A DNA stretch of 64,000 nucleotides from Paenibacillus marchantiophytorum (GTDB lineage: Bacteria > Bacillota > Bacilli > Paenibacillales > NBRC-103111). A model generated the notes under the pieces. The model saw only the letters and a program-made list of their open reading frames with translations, made no database searches and was not told the origin of the DNA. The position numbers were made by a program, and so were the translations under genes. Positions 1-7,852 of this stretch are shown here, one piece after another (positions within the stretch are counted from its first letter, which is position 1; each line of letters opens with the position of its first letter). Where the stretch lies: NCBI RefSeq assembly GCF_014640555.1, contig NZ_BMHE01000008.1, forward strand, positions 114,970-178,969, written 5' to 3'.

Positions 1-2103
1 GGACATTTTCAATAATTGCGCAATGGTTTGCAAGCTGAAATCAGGATTATTACAATTCTCAGCGATAATCTCTTTCATTGTATGGCACAAAATTTCCGTC
101 TTATCATTCTCACCAGGACTGGTTTCATTAGTTAGCTGTGCCGTCAGGGCATGGAACAACCCCTCAATCTCGCCGACGGTCTCTTGTTCCAGCACTTTTT
201 TATAGAATTGTCTGAGATCGATCGCAATCGGTCTCGAGCGATTCTCATTCATCTCACTGATTGTTTTCGTGACCGTAACCGTCATATGCAAGATGGAGTA
301 CATGAATTGGGTATAGGTCAGCGATATCGCGTAAGTAAAGAATTGATGGAAGTTCTTCATTAATTCATCGCTATTTCCCCTACGCAAATGCTCGATGATT
401 TGTTTCTCAATCTGCGTAGCCTGATAAAGATCCTCATGGCGTTCATTTACCTTTACGCGTTCCGACGAGAGTAGTGTGGAATGACCGAATATCATACGGT
501 ACTTGATGAGTTCTTGCGCTTCACTATACGCCTCCGCAATCTGCAAATAATGATCAAATGGCGCTGCATACGATATCGTTGTAGAAAGCTGGTAATATCG
601 CTGAATGATCTGCTGTATTTCCTTCAATGACGCTTCGAAAGCAGGGAGCGAGAAGGAATCCTTATCCAGAAGAGAAGCTAGAAAGACGAAATGATTATCC
701 CCCATCTCAATCCAAATGAGCTTACACCAAGGCGAAAGCAATTCCTCCCCTATGTTTCCAAGGGCAAAACGATATATTTTTTGGTCATCCGCACTGGCCT
801 GCATCATTCTAGTCTCAAAATCATCGATTTGGCACACGCCGATCATAAAGGGGCCTTCCGCATCGATCGCAAGATCATGTTCGGTCAGTAAATGAAGGAA
901 TTCATCCTTGGTCAGACTTCTACTCTTGGTGAGGAGATTGCGTATATGAAACCCTTCCACAATTTGTCGATTCCTGGCGTGTTGAATTTCTGCAGTATTG
1001 GTCTTATCGATCATAGAGGCGTAGACGTCAGAGAGATAGGACCATTCATCCTTTTCTTTCATAAGCTTAGGTCCTGCTGGGAGTGTCCCTTTCAGCTGCA
1101 TGATCATTCTTTCAACAGGTCTATATAACCGTCTAGAAATGATATATGCAATGACCGCGGATAATAAAAGGAACAATACCGTCGAAATCACCAGCATATT
1201 TCGAATACCCTTCAGTTCGCTTAAGGTATAATCGTAGGATTGTATACTAACAGCCTTCCATTGATACATGCCAAGTGACATGACCGTCACAATCGATTTG
1301 TTATTGCCTTTGCCATAAGTGAAAGATTCAAAATCAGCTTGACTAGCCTGTATCCGCGCAGCAACATCTGCCGGCAAAAAATTCGCAGAACGATTCTCAC
1401 TCGTATACGAATTTCCCTGTCCATCCATAAGCAGAACGGAACTGCGCTTGTCGTAAGCCAAATCATTGATCACTTTAATATTATTAAATAACCATTCCGG
1501 GTTCACATTGAGGATCAGTGCACTTTGTTTCAACGTCGGCATTGCCTCATCCCTGTACATCACATAGGAGAAGAAATCAACAGCCGTCATCGAATCATTC
1601 GATATTTTGAAAGGAATTAATTGCATCTTATGCAGACTGTGCTGGTTCTCTAGTTGCTGGATTTGCTGCTCGAACCGCCCAATCTCCCCATGCAAATTAT
1701 CTTGAAATTTCCGATTTGTCGATAAGTAAGTATGAGTATAGTTGTTATACAAGATAATGGAATGCAAATAGGTAGAGGAGTCCGCTAGCTTATCCAGCTT
1801 GGCCAATTTCGTCGCGATACTCTCATAACTAAACGTTTGACCATAAAGAATAGGAATGACTTCGTTATCAAAATAAAGTGACATCATTAAATTTTTCAAA
1901 ATTTCATCCATATATTCGACATTATATTTCACTTGGGCAAGCACTTTGCGGTTCGCTTCCGTTTGAATATGAAGTGTTGTGCTTTTCATTTTCACATACA
2001 TCGTTGAGGCAAATACACAAAGTACAACAACGATAAAGACTGTCAAAGATAATAAAATACGCTGCAAATATTTACGGGAACGAAGTTTAGCCCACATGCT
2101 CAT
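1..2103 (-). CDS. AraC-family transcriptional regulator with extracellular sensor domain (3' end cut by window)
   Basis: The minus-strand frame is open from an ATG at 2103 to the window edge (701 codons). The start is supported by AAGGAGT about 7 nt upstream. Seen: a membrane segment near residues 12-35, a long extracellular region, a second membrane segment near residue 290, a cytoplasmic helical region with arginine- and glutamate-rich stretches, and at the very end the beginning of an AraC helix-turn-helix (NPDFSLQTIAQLLKMS). This layout is the YesN-like membrane AraC regulator common in Paenibacillus, normally about 750 residues, so only about 50 residues are missing. Such proteins sense an extracellular sugar-related signal and activate adjacent carbohydrate genes. 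It lies directly downstream of the GH30 gene, which is its likely target. The alternative, a histidine kinase, is disfavoured because no H-box is visible. Confidence 0.85.
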   Translation of the reverse strand, partial: MSMWAKLRSRKYLQRILLSLTVFIVVVLCVFASTMYVKMKSTTLHIQTEANRKVLAQVKYNVEYMDEILKNLMMSLYFDNEVIPILYGQTFSYESIATKLAKLDKLADSSTYLHSIILYNNYTHTYLSTNRKFQDNLHGEIGRFEQQIQQLENQHSLHKMQLIPFKISNDSMTAVDFFSYVMYRDEAMPTLKQSALILNVNPEWLFNNIKVINDLAYDKRSSVLLMDGQGNSYTSENRSANFLPADVAARIQASQADFESFTYGKGNNKSIVTVMSLGMYQWKAVSIQSYDYTLSELKGIRNMLVISTVLFLLLSAVIAYIISRRLYRPVERMIMQLKGTLPAGPKLMKEKDEWSYLSDVYASMIDKTNTAEIQHARNRQIVEGFHIRNLLTKSRSLTKDEFLHLLTEHDLAIDAEGPFMIGVCQIDDFETRMMQASADDQKIYRFALGNIGEELLSPWCKLIWIEMGDNHFVFLASLLDKDSFSLPAFEASLKEIQQIIQRYYQLSTTISYAAPFDHYLQIAEAYSEAQELIKYRMIFGHSTLLSSERVKVNERHEDLYQATQIEKQIIEHLRRGNSDELMKNFHQFFTYAISLTYTQFMYSILHMTVTVTKTISEMNENRSRPIAIDLRQFYKKVLEQETVGEIEGLFHALTAQLTNETSPGENDKTEILCHTMKEIIAENCNNPDFSLQTIAQLLKMS

Positions 2104-2148
2104 TCTGACTCCTTTTGGACGATTCTTGCGATCGTTCATGAACAACAT

Positions 2149-2176
2149 AGGACTGTCCCATGAATGGGACAGTCCT
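2149..2176 (-). terminator. Perfect 13-bp hairpin between GH30 gene and AraC regulator
   Basis: AGGACTGTCCCAT and its exact reverse complement are separated by 2 nt. It lies 25 bp after the GH30 stop codon. The T tract on the minus strand is weak, so it may be an attenuator or a transcript-end stabiliser rather than a strong intrinsic terminator. Confidence 0.55.
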
Positions 2177-2200
2177 TATTCAATCGAGATTGTATACGAA

Positions 2201-3598
2201 TCAAGAACGTTGCCAGCGGAACGTTGCTACCGTTTTCGGAGGAAGCTCGGCATGAATTTGTTCCCTCTCAGCAACAATTCGGAAGGGCTGATCCTCATCT
2301 GTCTGGTTAATGACTACAACAACTATGGTGTTATCAGGGTTTAGAAAAGCAACATTCGTTACAGTAGCTGCAGATCCATAATTGCTTTCAACTCTTCGTG
2401 CCCCCCGTTGGATGAATTTAGAGAATTGCCCGGTCAGGAAAAACTCCGGAGTCATCCAGTACTCATCTCGATGGTTGGCATCTTGAACAATTAAAGTCGG
2501 GTCGGGGATCCCAACCCATTGATGGCTACCGATTGTGCTATCTAGCATGGTCACCCAAGCATTATAACTAGAAGCCCAATTGCGAAAATATTGCGCAATT
2601 CGGTCTGCTGCAGACACTCCCCAAATCGAACGTTCCGTCATATGAATGGTCTTACCCGGATATGCACCCTTAATTTCCGACATCAGGGTCGGTTCTCCAT
2701 CATAATCATGAAAAGCGATCCCATCCGTAACTTCATAGCCCTTTTCATCATTAAGAATGGGGCAAACGTACATCCAACCATCACTGAAGTTATGATCGAA
2801 GATCCAAATTTTAGTGTGAAGCTGGTATGCATCCAACTCTTTTTTGAGTGCAATTGCCAATTCCCTTTGACGCTCGGGACTCATATAACAACTTGGATAA
2901 TCGATTTCAAGTAAAGGCTCATTTTGAAGCGTAATGGCATATAGTTCAATACCCTGCTCTTGGTACGCTTGAATCGCTTTACGATAATATTGAGCGAGAG
3001 CGTCCGTATACGCCTGGCCTTCCTTCAGCTGCCCTTTCTTCAAGCTTCCAGAGGTTTTCATCCATGCAGGCGGAGACCATGGAGAAGCAAATATCTGCAT
3101 ATCAGGGGCTATTTCCAGCATTCGCTTCAGCGTTTTTACAATCCCCAAATCAATATCCTTTTGTATCGAAAAGCCCGCTAGAGGAAAATCCGTCTCGCCC
3201 TCATCCAGATCATTGTAGGAATAAAAAGTCTGCGCCGTGAAATCCGATGTGCCGAGTGTAATGCGCATAAAATTAAATCCAACTCCGTTGCTGGAATCGA
3301 GCAACCAAGCGTAGATCTCATCTTGTTTTGCTTCGGACATCTGCGACAAATTATAGACCGTGCTTTCTTCTACCGAAGTACCCATGCCAACAATTTCTTG
3401 AAACGAGATCTCAGGAAAGACGGTAATCGTTGGGATATCAATCGGGCTAGGAGAAGTGATAGTCAAGTTCACTCTTGCTTCAAGTGTATGATGGATTGGA
3501 AATGACTGATAAAACCAAGATCGATCTCTTGGATTTTTCTCAGAACTCCACCAAACCTCAGCTTCTTTGTGTTCTTGTTTTTTTTGAATAGGTGTCAT
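2201..3598 (-). CDS. Glycoside hydrolase family 30 (glucosylceramidase-like), cytoplasmic
   Basis: A 465-residue protein. Seen: the GH30 fold signatures, with SPWSPPAWMK near residues 172-181, the acid/base glutamate in LQNEP (E227) and the nucleophile in the HMTERS segment (E322), followed by the C-terminal beta domain. GH30 enzymes retain configuration and cleave beta-glucosidic, beta-1,6-glucan, xylan or related bonds. No signal peptide is present, so it probably acts on imported oligosaccharides. A GGAGAG ribosome site precedes the ATG. The next gene downstream is a sugar-type AraC regulator, consistent with a small substrate-induced unit. The exact substrate cannot be read from the sequence. 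Confidence 0.88.
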   Translation of the reverse strand: MTPIQKKQEHKEAEVWWSSEKNPRDRSWFYQSFPIHHTLEARVNLTITSPSPIDIPTITVFPEISFQEIVGMGTSVEESTVYNLSQMSEAKQDEIYAWLLDSSNGVGFNFMRITLGTSDFTAQTFYSYNDLDEGETDFPLAGFSIQKDIDLGIVKTLKRMLEIAPDMQIFASPWSPPAWMKTSGSLKKGQLKEGQAYTDALAQYYRKAIQAYQEQGIELYAITLQNEPLLEIDYPSCYMSPERQRELAIALKKELDAYQLHTKIWIFDHNFSDGWMYVCPILNDEKGYEVTDGIAFHDYDGEPTLMSEIKGAYPGKTIHMTERSIWGVSAADRIAQYFRNWASSYNAWVTMLDSTIGSHQWVGIPDPTLIVQDANHRDEYWMTPEFFLTGQFSKFIQRGARRVESNYGSAATVTNVAFLNPDNTIVVVVINQTDEDQPFRIVAEREQIHAELPPKTVATFRWQRS

Positions 3599-3671
3599 CG
3601 TTGTCTCTCCTCTGTTAAGTAACCGAAATAACCAGCAGTTTGAATACCATGCTGTGAATGGGTTGCATTCC

Positions 3672-3688
3672 TTAGTATGGCATACTAA
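3672..3688. promoter_or_regulatory. 17-bp palindrome upstream of the GH30 gene, candidate operator
   Basis: TTAGTATG-G-CATACTAA has perfect 8-bp arms around a single central base. It sits about 75 bp upstream of the GH30 start in the AT-rich 316-bp gap between 3599 and 3914, where no gene is visible. The binding protein is unknown; the size and symmetry would suit a dimeric repressor. Confidence 0.4.
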
Positions 3689-3914
3689 ATCTACATTTTT
3701 CTACTGATTAATCTGTACATTTCTCAACTATGACCCTATATAAATGCGATTATCATGCTATTTTCGCCAACCTGTTCAATACGTTGATTTTGTCCGTCTG
3801 ATTTATTTCCGCCACTACTTAACCACTCCCAACATGGAAAATATACCCATATATATTATAACGAATACACGTTCGTAGGTAAACAGTGTCTATAGGCATT
3901 ACGCCGACAGTTTT

Positions 3915-4361
3915 TTAATTAAGTTGAAGTAAACGTATGATTTCACCATCAATTATCTCTTCGCTTGCCTTTTTAAACCCCAAGGATTCATACATTCTTC
4001 CAGCAATTAAGTTATTAGGTCTGTGCCCGATCATAATTCTTTTGCAGCCCATTGATTCAATCAGCTCAATTAGTTTTTTCATTGCTGTCTTTCCGTAGCC
4101 CTTACCCTGGTTATTTTCATCAATCATTATTGCGGGTATCCAGTGGTTACCCTCCCCGTCTGGCTGCTTACAAAAAGCAAGAAATCCGATTAAATTATCA
4201 TCACAATAAATTGCACGCAGCTCAAAATCATCAACATATTTAGATTCTGCAATCCAATAAACAACAGGTGCAGGAAAAACATTTAGTTGTTCTTTCTTAA
4301 CTTTTAACCTGGTACAATCATACCAGTTTTCAATGGACACTTGCTTTAATTCAATACCCAA
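3915..4361 (-). CDS. GNAT family N-acetyltransferase (BltD/spermidine acetyltransferase-like)
   Basis: A 148-residue single-domain GNAT. Seen: the acetyl-CoA pyrophosphate loop NQGKGYG (residues 84-90), a preceding beta strand WIPAIMID, and the C-terminal NLIAGRMYESLGFKK motif typical of the fold. The overall pattern resembles polyamine acetyltransferases such as BltD/SpeG, which move acetyl from acetyl-CoA to an amine, but the substrate is uncertain. It stands alone, with a plausible GGAGGAATTC-type ribosome site. Confidence 0.8.
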   Translation of the reverse strand: MGIELKQVSIENWYDCTRLKVKKEQLNVFPAPVVYWIAESKYVDDFELRAIYCDDNLIGFLAFCKQPDGEGNHWIPAIMIDENNQGKGYGKTAMKKLIELIESMGCKRIMIGHRPNNLIAGRMYESLGFKKASEEIIDGEIIRLLQLN

Positions 4362-4599
4362 AGAGAATTCCTCCCAAAATTGACTTCACAGAGGATTTCA
4401 TCCCTCTATGACTATAATTGAAAATCCTTCATTGCAACTACCTCTGCATGAATATTTTTCATACCACATCACTCCTTTCAATTTGGAAATCACCCATTCA
4501 TCTTACCACTAAGTTTTTCGTCTTGATTGGTACAAAACAGCTATAAAAATTGAGTCTCGAGATCTGACTCTAAAGTTGATCATCCACCACGCTCTACTC

Positions 4600-4686
4600 C
4601 CCGTTAGCTTAATACCAGAAGGAGCAGCTGCCGCGGCGGCAAGCTGCTCCTGGATCGCTCAACTAATGTTCTTACGTTAGTTTAGT
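4600..4686. repeat. Dispersed hairpin repeat, copy A
   Basis: Starts with CCCGTTAGCTTAATA, then a strong stem (AGGAGCAGCT at 4620-4629 pairing with AGCTGCTCCT at 4642-4651), and ends with CTCAACTAATG/TTACGTTAG. It shares its CCCGTTA leader and hairpin layout with copies at 5226, 39005 and 39807. It lies just after the second GNAT gene and may also act as its terminator. The 320-bp gap 4362-4681 holds nothing else recognisable. Confidence 0.6.
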
Positions 4687-5131
4687 CCTCGAATTTTCTT
4701 ATAAAATTTTTTTGGTCCTTTGTAAATCTATAGCCGCGTCGTTCGTAGAACCTATGAGCATGTATTCGACTTGGGTGGGATAACAGTTTCATCCCAGAAA
4801 ATCCATTGTCCTTTCCCCACTGTTCAAGACATTCGATTAACATGCTGCCTATACCTTGATTTCTATAACTTTCTTTAACAACAAATCCCAGGACGTTTAC
4901 TAATGAGTCGGAAAAAAGTAATTCATACGGGCTTCCATGAATATATCCTATTACCTCGTTGTTTTGTTCGTAAACAAAGATGATATCTTTAGTTTTCTTT
5001 GTAATGATTTCAATCTTCTCTTTTATTTTCTCTTTGGATAATACATGCAGATTCGGGTTAAAGTCATGATTTAACAAATAAATATCGTGATAATCAGTTA
5101 CCCTAATTTCCCTGACATTGTTTTCTTCCAT
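4682..5131 (-). CDS. GNAT family N-acetyltransferase
   Basis: A 149-residue protein from the ATG at 5131; GAGGCG stands 8 nt upstream, whereas a longer frame from a TTG at 5146 has no ribosome site. Seen: acetyl-CoA loop RNQGIGS (residues 90-96), strand VNVLGFVV before it and the C-terminal HAHRFYERRGYRF motif. It is therefore an N-acetyltransferase of unknown substrate. The gene is bracketed by two copies of the same hairpin repeat (4600 and 5226), like the RNA-ligase-like gene at 39186, which suggests a mobile or cassette-like unit. Confidence 0.8.
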   Translation of the reverse strand: MEENNVREIRVTDYHDIYLLNHDFNPNLHVLSKEKIKEKIEIITKKTKDIIFVYEQNNEVIGYIHGSPYELLFSDSLVNVLGFVVKESYRNQGIGSMLIECLEQWGKDNGFSGMKLLSHPSRIHAHRFYERRGYRFTKDQKNFIRKFED

Positions 5132-5225
5132 ATATGAACGCCTCAATTCGTTAGATCATTACAAACACCTGAAATAAAAGTTACAGGTCTTTGCATATTT
5201 TAGCAATCCACTATGTTTGCACTGT

Positions 5226-5283
5226 TCTGCCCGTTACTTCAATAAATGAAAAGAGGAGTTGCTGTAAAGCAAACTCCTCCACT
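5226..5283. repeat. Dispersed hairpin repeat, copy B
   Basis: TCTGCCCGTTACTTCAATA leader followed by a stem GAGGAGTT...AACTCCTC (5253-5279). Same family as the copies at 4600, 39005 and 39807. It lies upstream of the GNAT gene 4682-5131. Confidence 0.6.
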
Positions 5284-5400
5284 ATGTTTTCTATTTTCGA
5301 GAAAATCGGTGCATTTTAAAGCAATACTTTGATCTAAATCGAATAGAAGCAACATTCCATAAAAAGGTTTGAATGAACATTGTCAGCAGAACATTGAGTA

Positions 5401-5496
5401 TTATGGATCATTAAGCATGAAGCGACCCACAGCGATAAAGTCCGCGTCTATATTGGCCAAGGTAGCTTCGACAGAGGCCTTATTCATTTCCGTTCT
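5401..5496 (-). pseudogene. Fragment of an NADH:flavin oxidoreductase (old yellow enzyme type)
   Basis: After the SLH gene stop, a second frame reads ...NKASVEATLANIDADF then IAVGRFMLNDP and a stop at 5401. The ADFIAVGR(x)nDP pattern is the phosphate-binding loop near the C terminus of OYE-family oxidoreductases. Only about 30 residues survive, with no barrel upstream, so this is a remnant. The call rests on one short motif. Confidence 0.4.
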
Positions 5497-7829
5497 TACT
5501 TCACTTTCTTCTCCCCGCCTTCTGTAAGGCGCTCATACCGATGCTCCGTCGATGCCTCCTCGACGTAGCCGAACGCCCAGTGAGAGGCAGGTACATCTGA
5601 CCATGTCGGTGACGATACGCCGGATAGCGGTCCCCGCTGAAGCAGACGATCGATGATCGTAACAGCTTCGGCTCTGGACAGCTCCCGATCCGGCTGGAAC
5701 GTTCTATCCGGATAGCCGTTCATCACGCCTGCCGCCATGACCCGGGCGATCGTCTGCACGCCCCAGTGGCCTTGCGTATCCGAAGCGCTTGCCGCCGCTG
5801 TTTCGTTCAGCCCTTTCCAGACAGCGATAATTGATGCCATTTCGGCTCTCGTTATCGACTGTGAAGGCCGGAACGTTCCGTCCGGGTACCCCCTCATGAG
5901 GCCGGTTCGTGCCGCATCGGCAATATATTCATTCGCCCAATGATCCTGCTTCATGTCAGAATAGACGGTCCCGGTTCCTTTCGGTCCTTCATAAACACGC
6001 GAGAGGAGGGCAGCCATCTCGGCTCGGCTGATCGCGTTCTCCGGTTTGAAGGTACCGTCCGGGTAACCGAATACGAATCCGGAATGCTTACCGCGCTGCG
6101 CCGCCAGCCCGCTGAACAGCTTTTTGCGCATGGCGCCGTCGCTTGTTGCATCCCCAGCATACGTCACCTCTACACGCTGGCCTTCCTTAGCGGGGGGTTC
6201 AAGGATAAGCTTGATCCGCCCTTGGTCGAGGACGACCTCAACGATCCGAACCGGCTTGCCGTCTACCGTCACCTTGAAGCCGTCTTTGTCGAGTCCTTCG
6301 TTCCCGCCGTCATGATCAATGACGATGTGGCCTTCATCGACCGACAGTTCCGCTTTGGTCAAAGCAGGCGTGACCTTCACCGGTTTCGATCCGTCAGACG
6401 ACGTCCCGGTCGAAGACCCGTCTCCCGAAGGCGTACCCAGCTTAACAAGGGTGAACGTACTGAACTTGTCGATCTCGATTTGGATCCCGTAAGGCGCTCC
6501 GTCCCTGTTGACGATCGTTCCCGTCACCAGCTTTTTCTCGCCGTCGCTATGTTCGATGAATACCCTCAAGGAATTGAGGAAATCAGCCTGATTCGTCGGC
6601 GGTACAATGCCGTTGAAAGGAATCGTCAGCTTCGTTCGGAAGCTGCTGTAGTTCGTTTCGATCTTTTGCGGCGTGCCGACGATTGTTGCTTGTGCGCCCC
6701 CCGGCGCCTGCCGCACTGCCTGCTCCTGCAACACCCGATTAGCCAGTGTCTGCCGCTTCAGCTCGTCGCGAACCGGCACGATGCGGAAGTACACATCCAT
6801 CGCCTGATTCATCATTTGACGCAAAATGGCGTTATCCAGCGTCAAATTCGCCGTTTCGCTTTCAACGCGCAGGGTAAGTCCGCGGCCGGCCAGCGCTGAA
6901 ACACCACCTGCCACGATCTCTACAGCAAATTCATCGGGAACATCGCCAGCCGGCGCATCCATCAGGATGCGGGCGGTCTGTTCCCCCGTCTCTCGGCTGC
7001 GATCTAGAATTCGGTCAGCCGAAGCCTCATCCAAAATCGTTTTGTCGATCCGGGTCAGATCGGACAAAACCGTTCGCGTAATGTCAAGAGGACTGGAGTA
7101 GCCCCCGTTCTCACCCACAACCTTGATGGTGCGCGTGCGCTCCGTAACGGATTGCTTGGAGATCGTGCCGCTCTTGACGATCAGGAGGAACGGCCGCGTT
7201 GCGGATCGTCCGTTCTTCGAGACGGTGGCCGTCACGATGACGCTCTGCTCCTCCGGTTGGCGGTTAACCCGGCCCATAATTTCATTCCCCTGAAGCTCTC
7301 CAATAGCGATCACCCCAGGCTTGTTTGACATCCAGACGACGTTCGTTTCGTGCTTACCTACGGCAAGCAAGTAAAGCAACGAGGTGACGCTCTCCCATGT
7401 ATCGCCATTGCTAAAACCGATACTCAGATGCTTGAGCGCGTCCTCCAACTCGGAATCCGTATTGTCGCCTCCGTTCCGCTTCAACACAAGGAACGAAGAA
7501 CGCGCCACATCGGAGCCGTATCCGGCCAGTACCATGTACCGGCCGAGCGCGGCGTCCGCCGCTAGATGGAACGAGGTCTCAAAATGCCCGTTCCGAACCG
7601 GCAGCGACCGAAAATAATAAACATCGTCCTGCGGATCAAAAACTTTTAAAATAACCTCCTGGGTGTCGGCAGCGCCGCCGATCGTAACGCTGTCACCCTG
7701 ATACTTGTCGGCGATTCCCGCAATGACCGGAGCCGCCTGAGCGGCCGTTACGGGTACGCCTTGGCCGATCAGTAGCGATAAAAGCATGACAAGCTGTAGG
7801 ACAATTCTTGTTGATTTCATAATTTTCAA
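5496..7829 (-). CDS. Secreted S-layer homology (SLH) domain protein
   Basis: A 777-residue protein starting with TTG at 7829; GGGAGGC stands about 9 nt before this TTG, which fits better than the later ATG. Seen: a signal peptide (hydrophobic LVMLLSLLIG, ending near VTAAQA), an N-terminal beta domain, a Big-like region, a central region with coiled and beta stretches, and three SLH modules near residues 575-745 with the motifs GYPDGTF and the [IL][ST]RAE form. SLH modules bind pyruvylated secondary wall polymer, so the protein should sit on the cell wall. It begins 23 bp after the giant protein's stop and is surely in the same operon. A likely role is to display or partner the giant protein, which has no anchor of its own; this is an inference. 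GC content is visibly higher than in neighbouring regions. Confidence 0.85.
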   Translation of the reverse strand: MKIMKSTRIVLQLVMLLSLLIGQGVPVTAAQAAPVIAGIADKYQGDSVTIGGAADTQEVILKVFDPQDDVYYFRSLPVRNGHFETSFHLAADAALGRYMVLAGYGSDVARSSFLVLKRNGGDNTDSELEDALKHLSIGFSNGDTWESVTSLLYLLAVGKHETNVVWMSNKPGVIAIGELQGNEIMGRVNRQPEEQSVIVTATVSKNGRSATRPFLLIVKSGTISKQSVTERTRTIKVVGENGGYSSPLDITRTVLSDLTRIDKTILDEASADRILDRSRETGEQTARILMDAPAGDVPDEFAVEIVAGGVSALAGRGLTLRVESETANLTLDNAILRQMMNQAMDVYFRIVPVRDELKRQTLANRVLQEQAVRQAPGGAQATIVGTPQKIETNYSSFRTKLTIPFNGIVPPTNQADFLNSLRVFIEHSDGEKKLVTGTIVNRDGAPYGIQIEIDKFSTFTLVKLGTPSGDGSSTGTSSDGSKPVKVTPALTKAELSVDEGHIVIDHDGGNEGLDKDGFKVTVDGKPVRIVEVVLDQGRIKLILEPPAKEGQRVEVTYAGDATSDGAMRKKLFSGLAAQRGKHSGFVFGYPDGTFKPENAISRAEMAALLSRVYEGPKGTGTVYSDMKQDHWANEYIADAARTGLMRGYPDGTFRPSQSITRAEMASIIAVWKGLNETAAASASDTQGHWGVQTIARVMAAGVMNGYPDRTFQPDRELSRAEAVTIIDRLLQRGPLSGVSSPTWSDVPASHWAFGYVEEASTEHRYERLTEGGEKKVK

Positions 7830-7852
7830 GCGAACCTGCCTCCCGAAATTCG

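Noticed and set aside
5940..6899. A 319-codon plus-strand open frame opposite the SLH gene
   Set aside because: It is antisense to a well-supported gene, rich in Arg and without ribosome site or recognisable domain; high GC explains the absence of stops.
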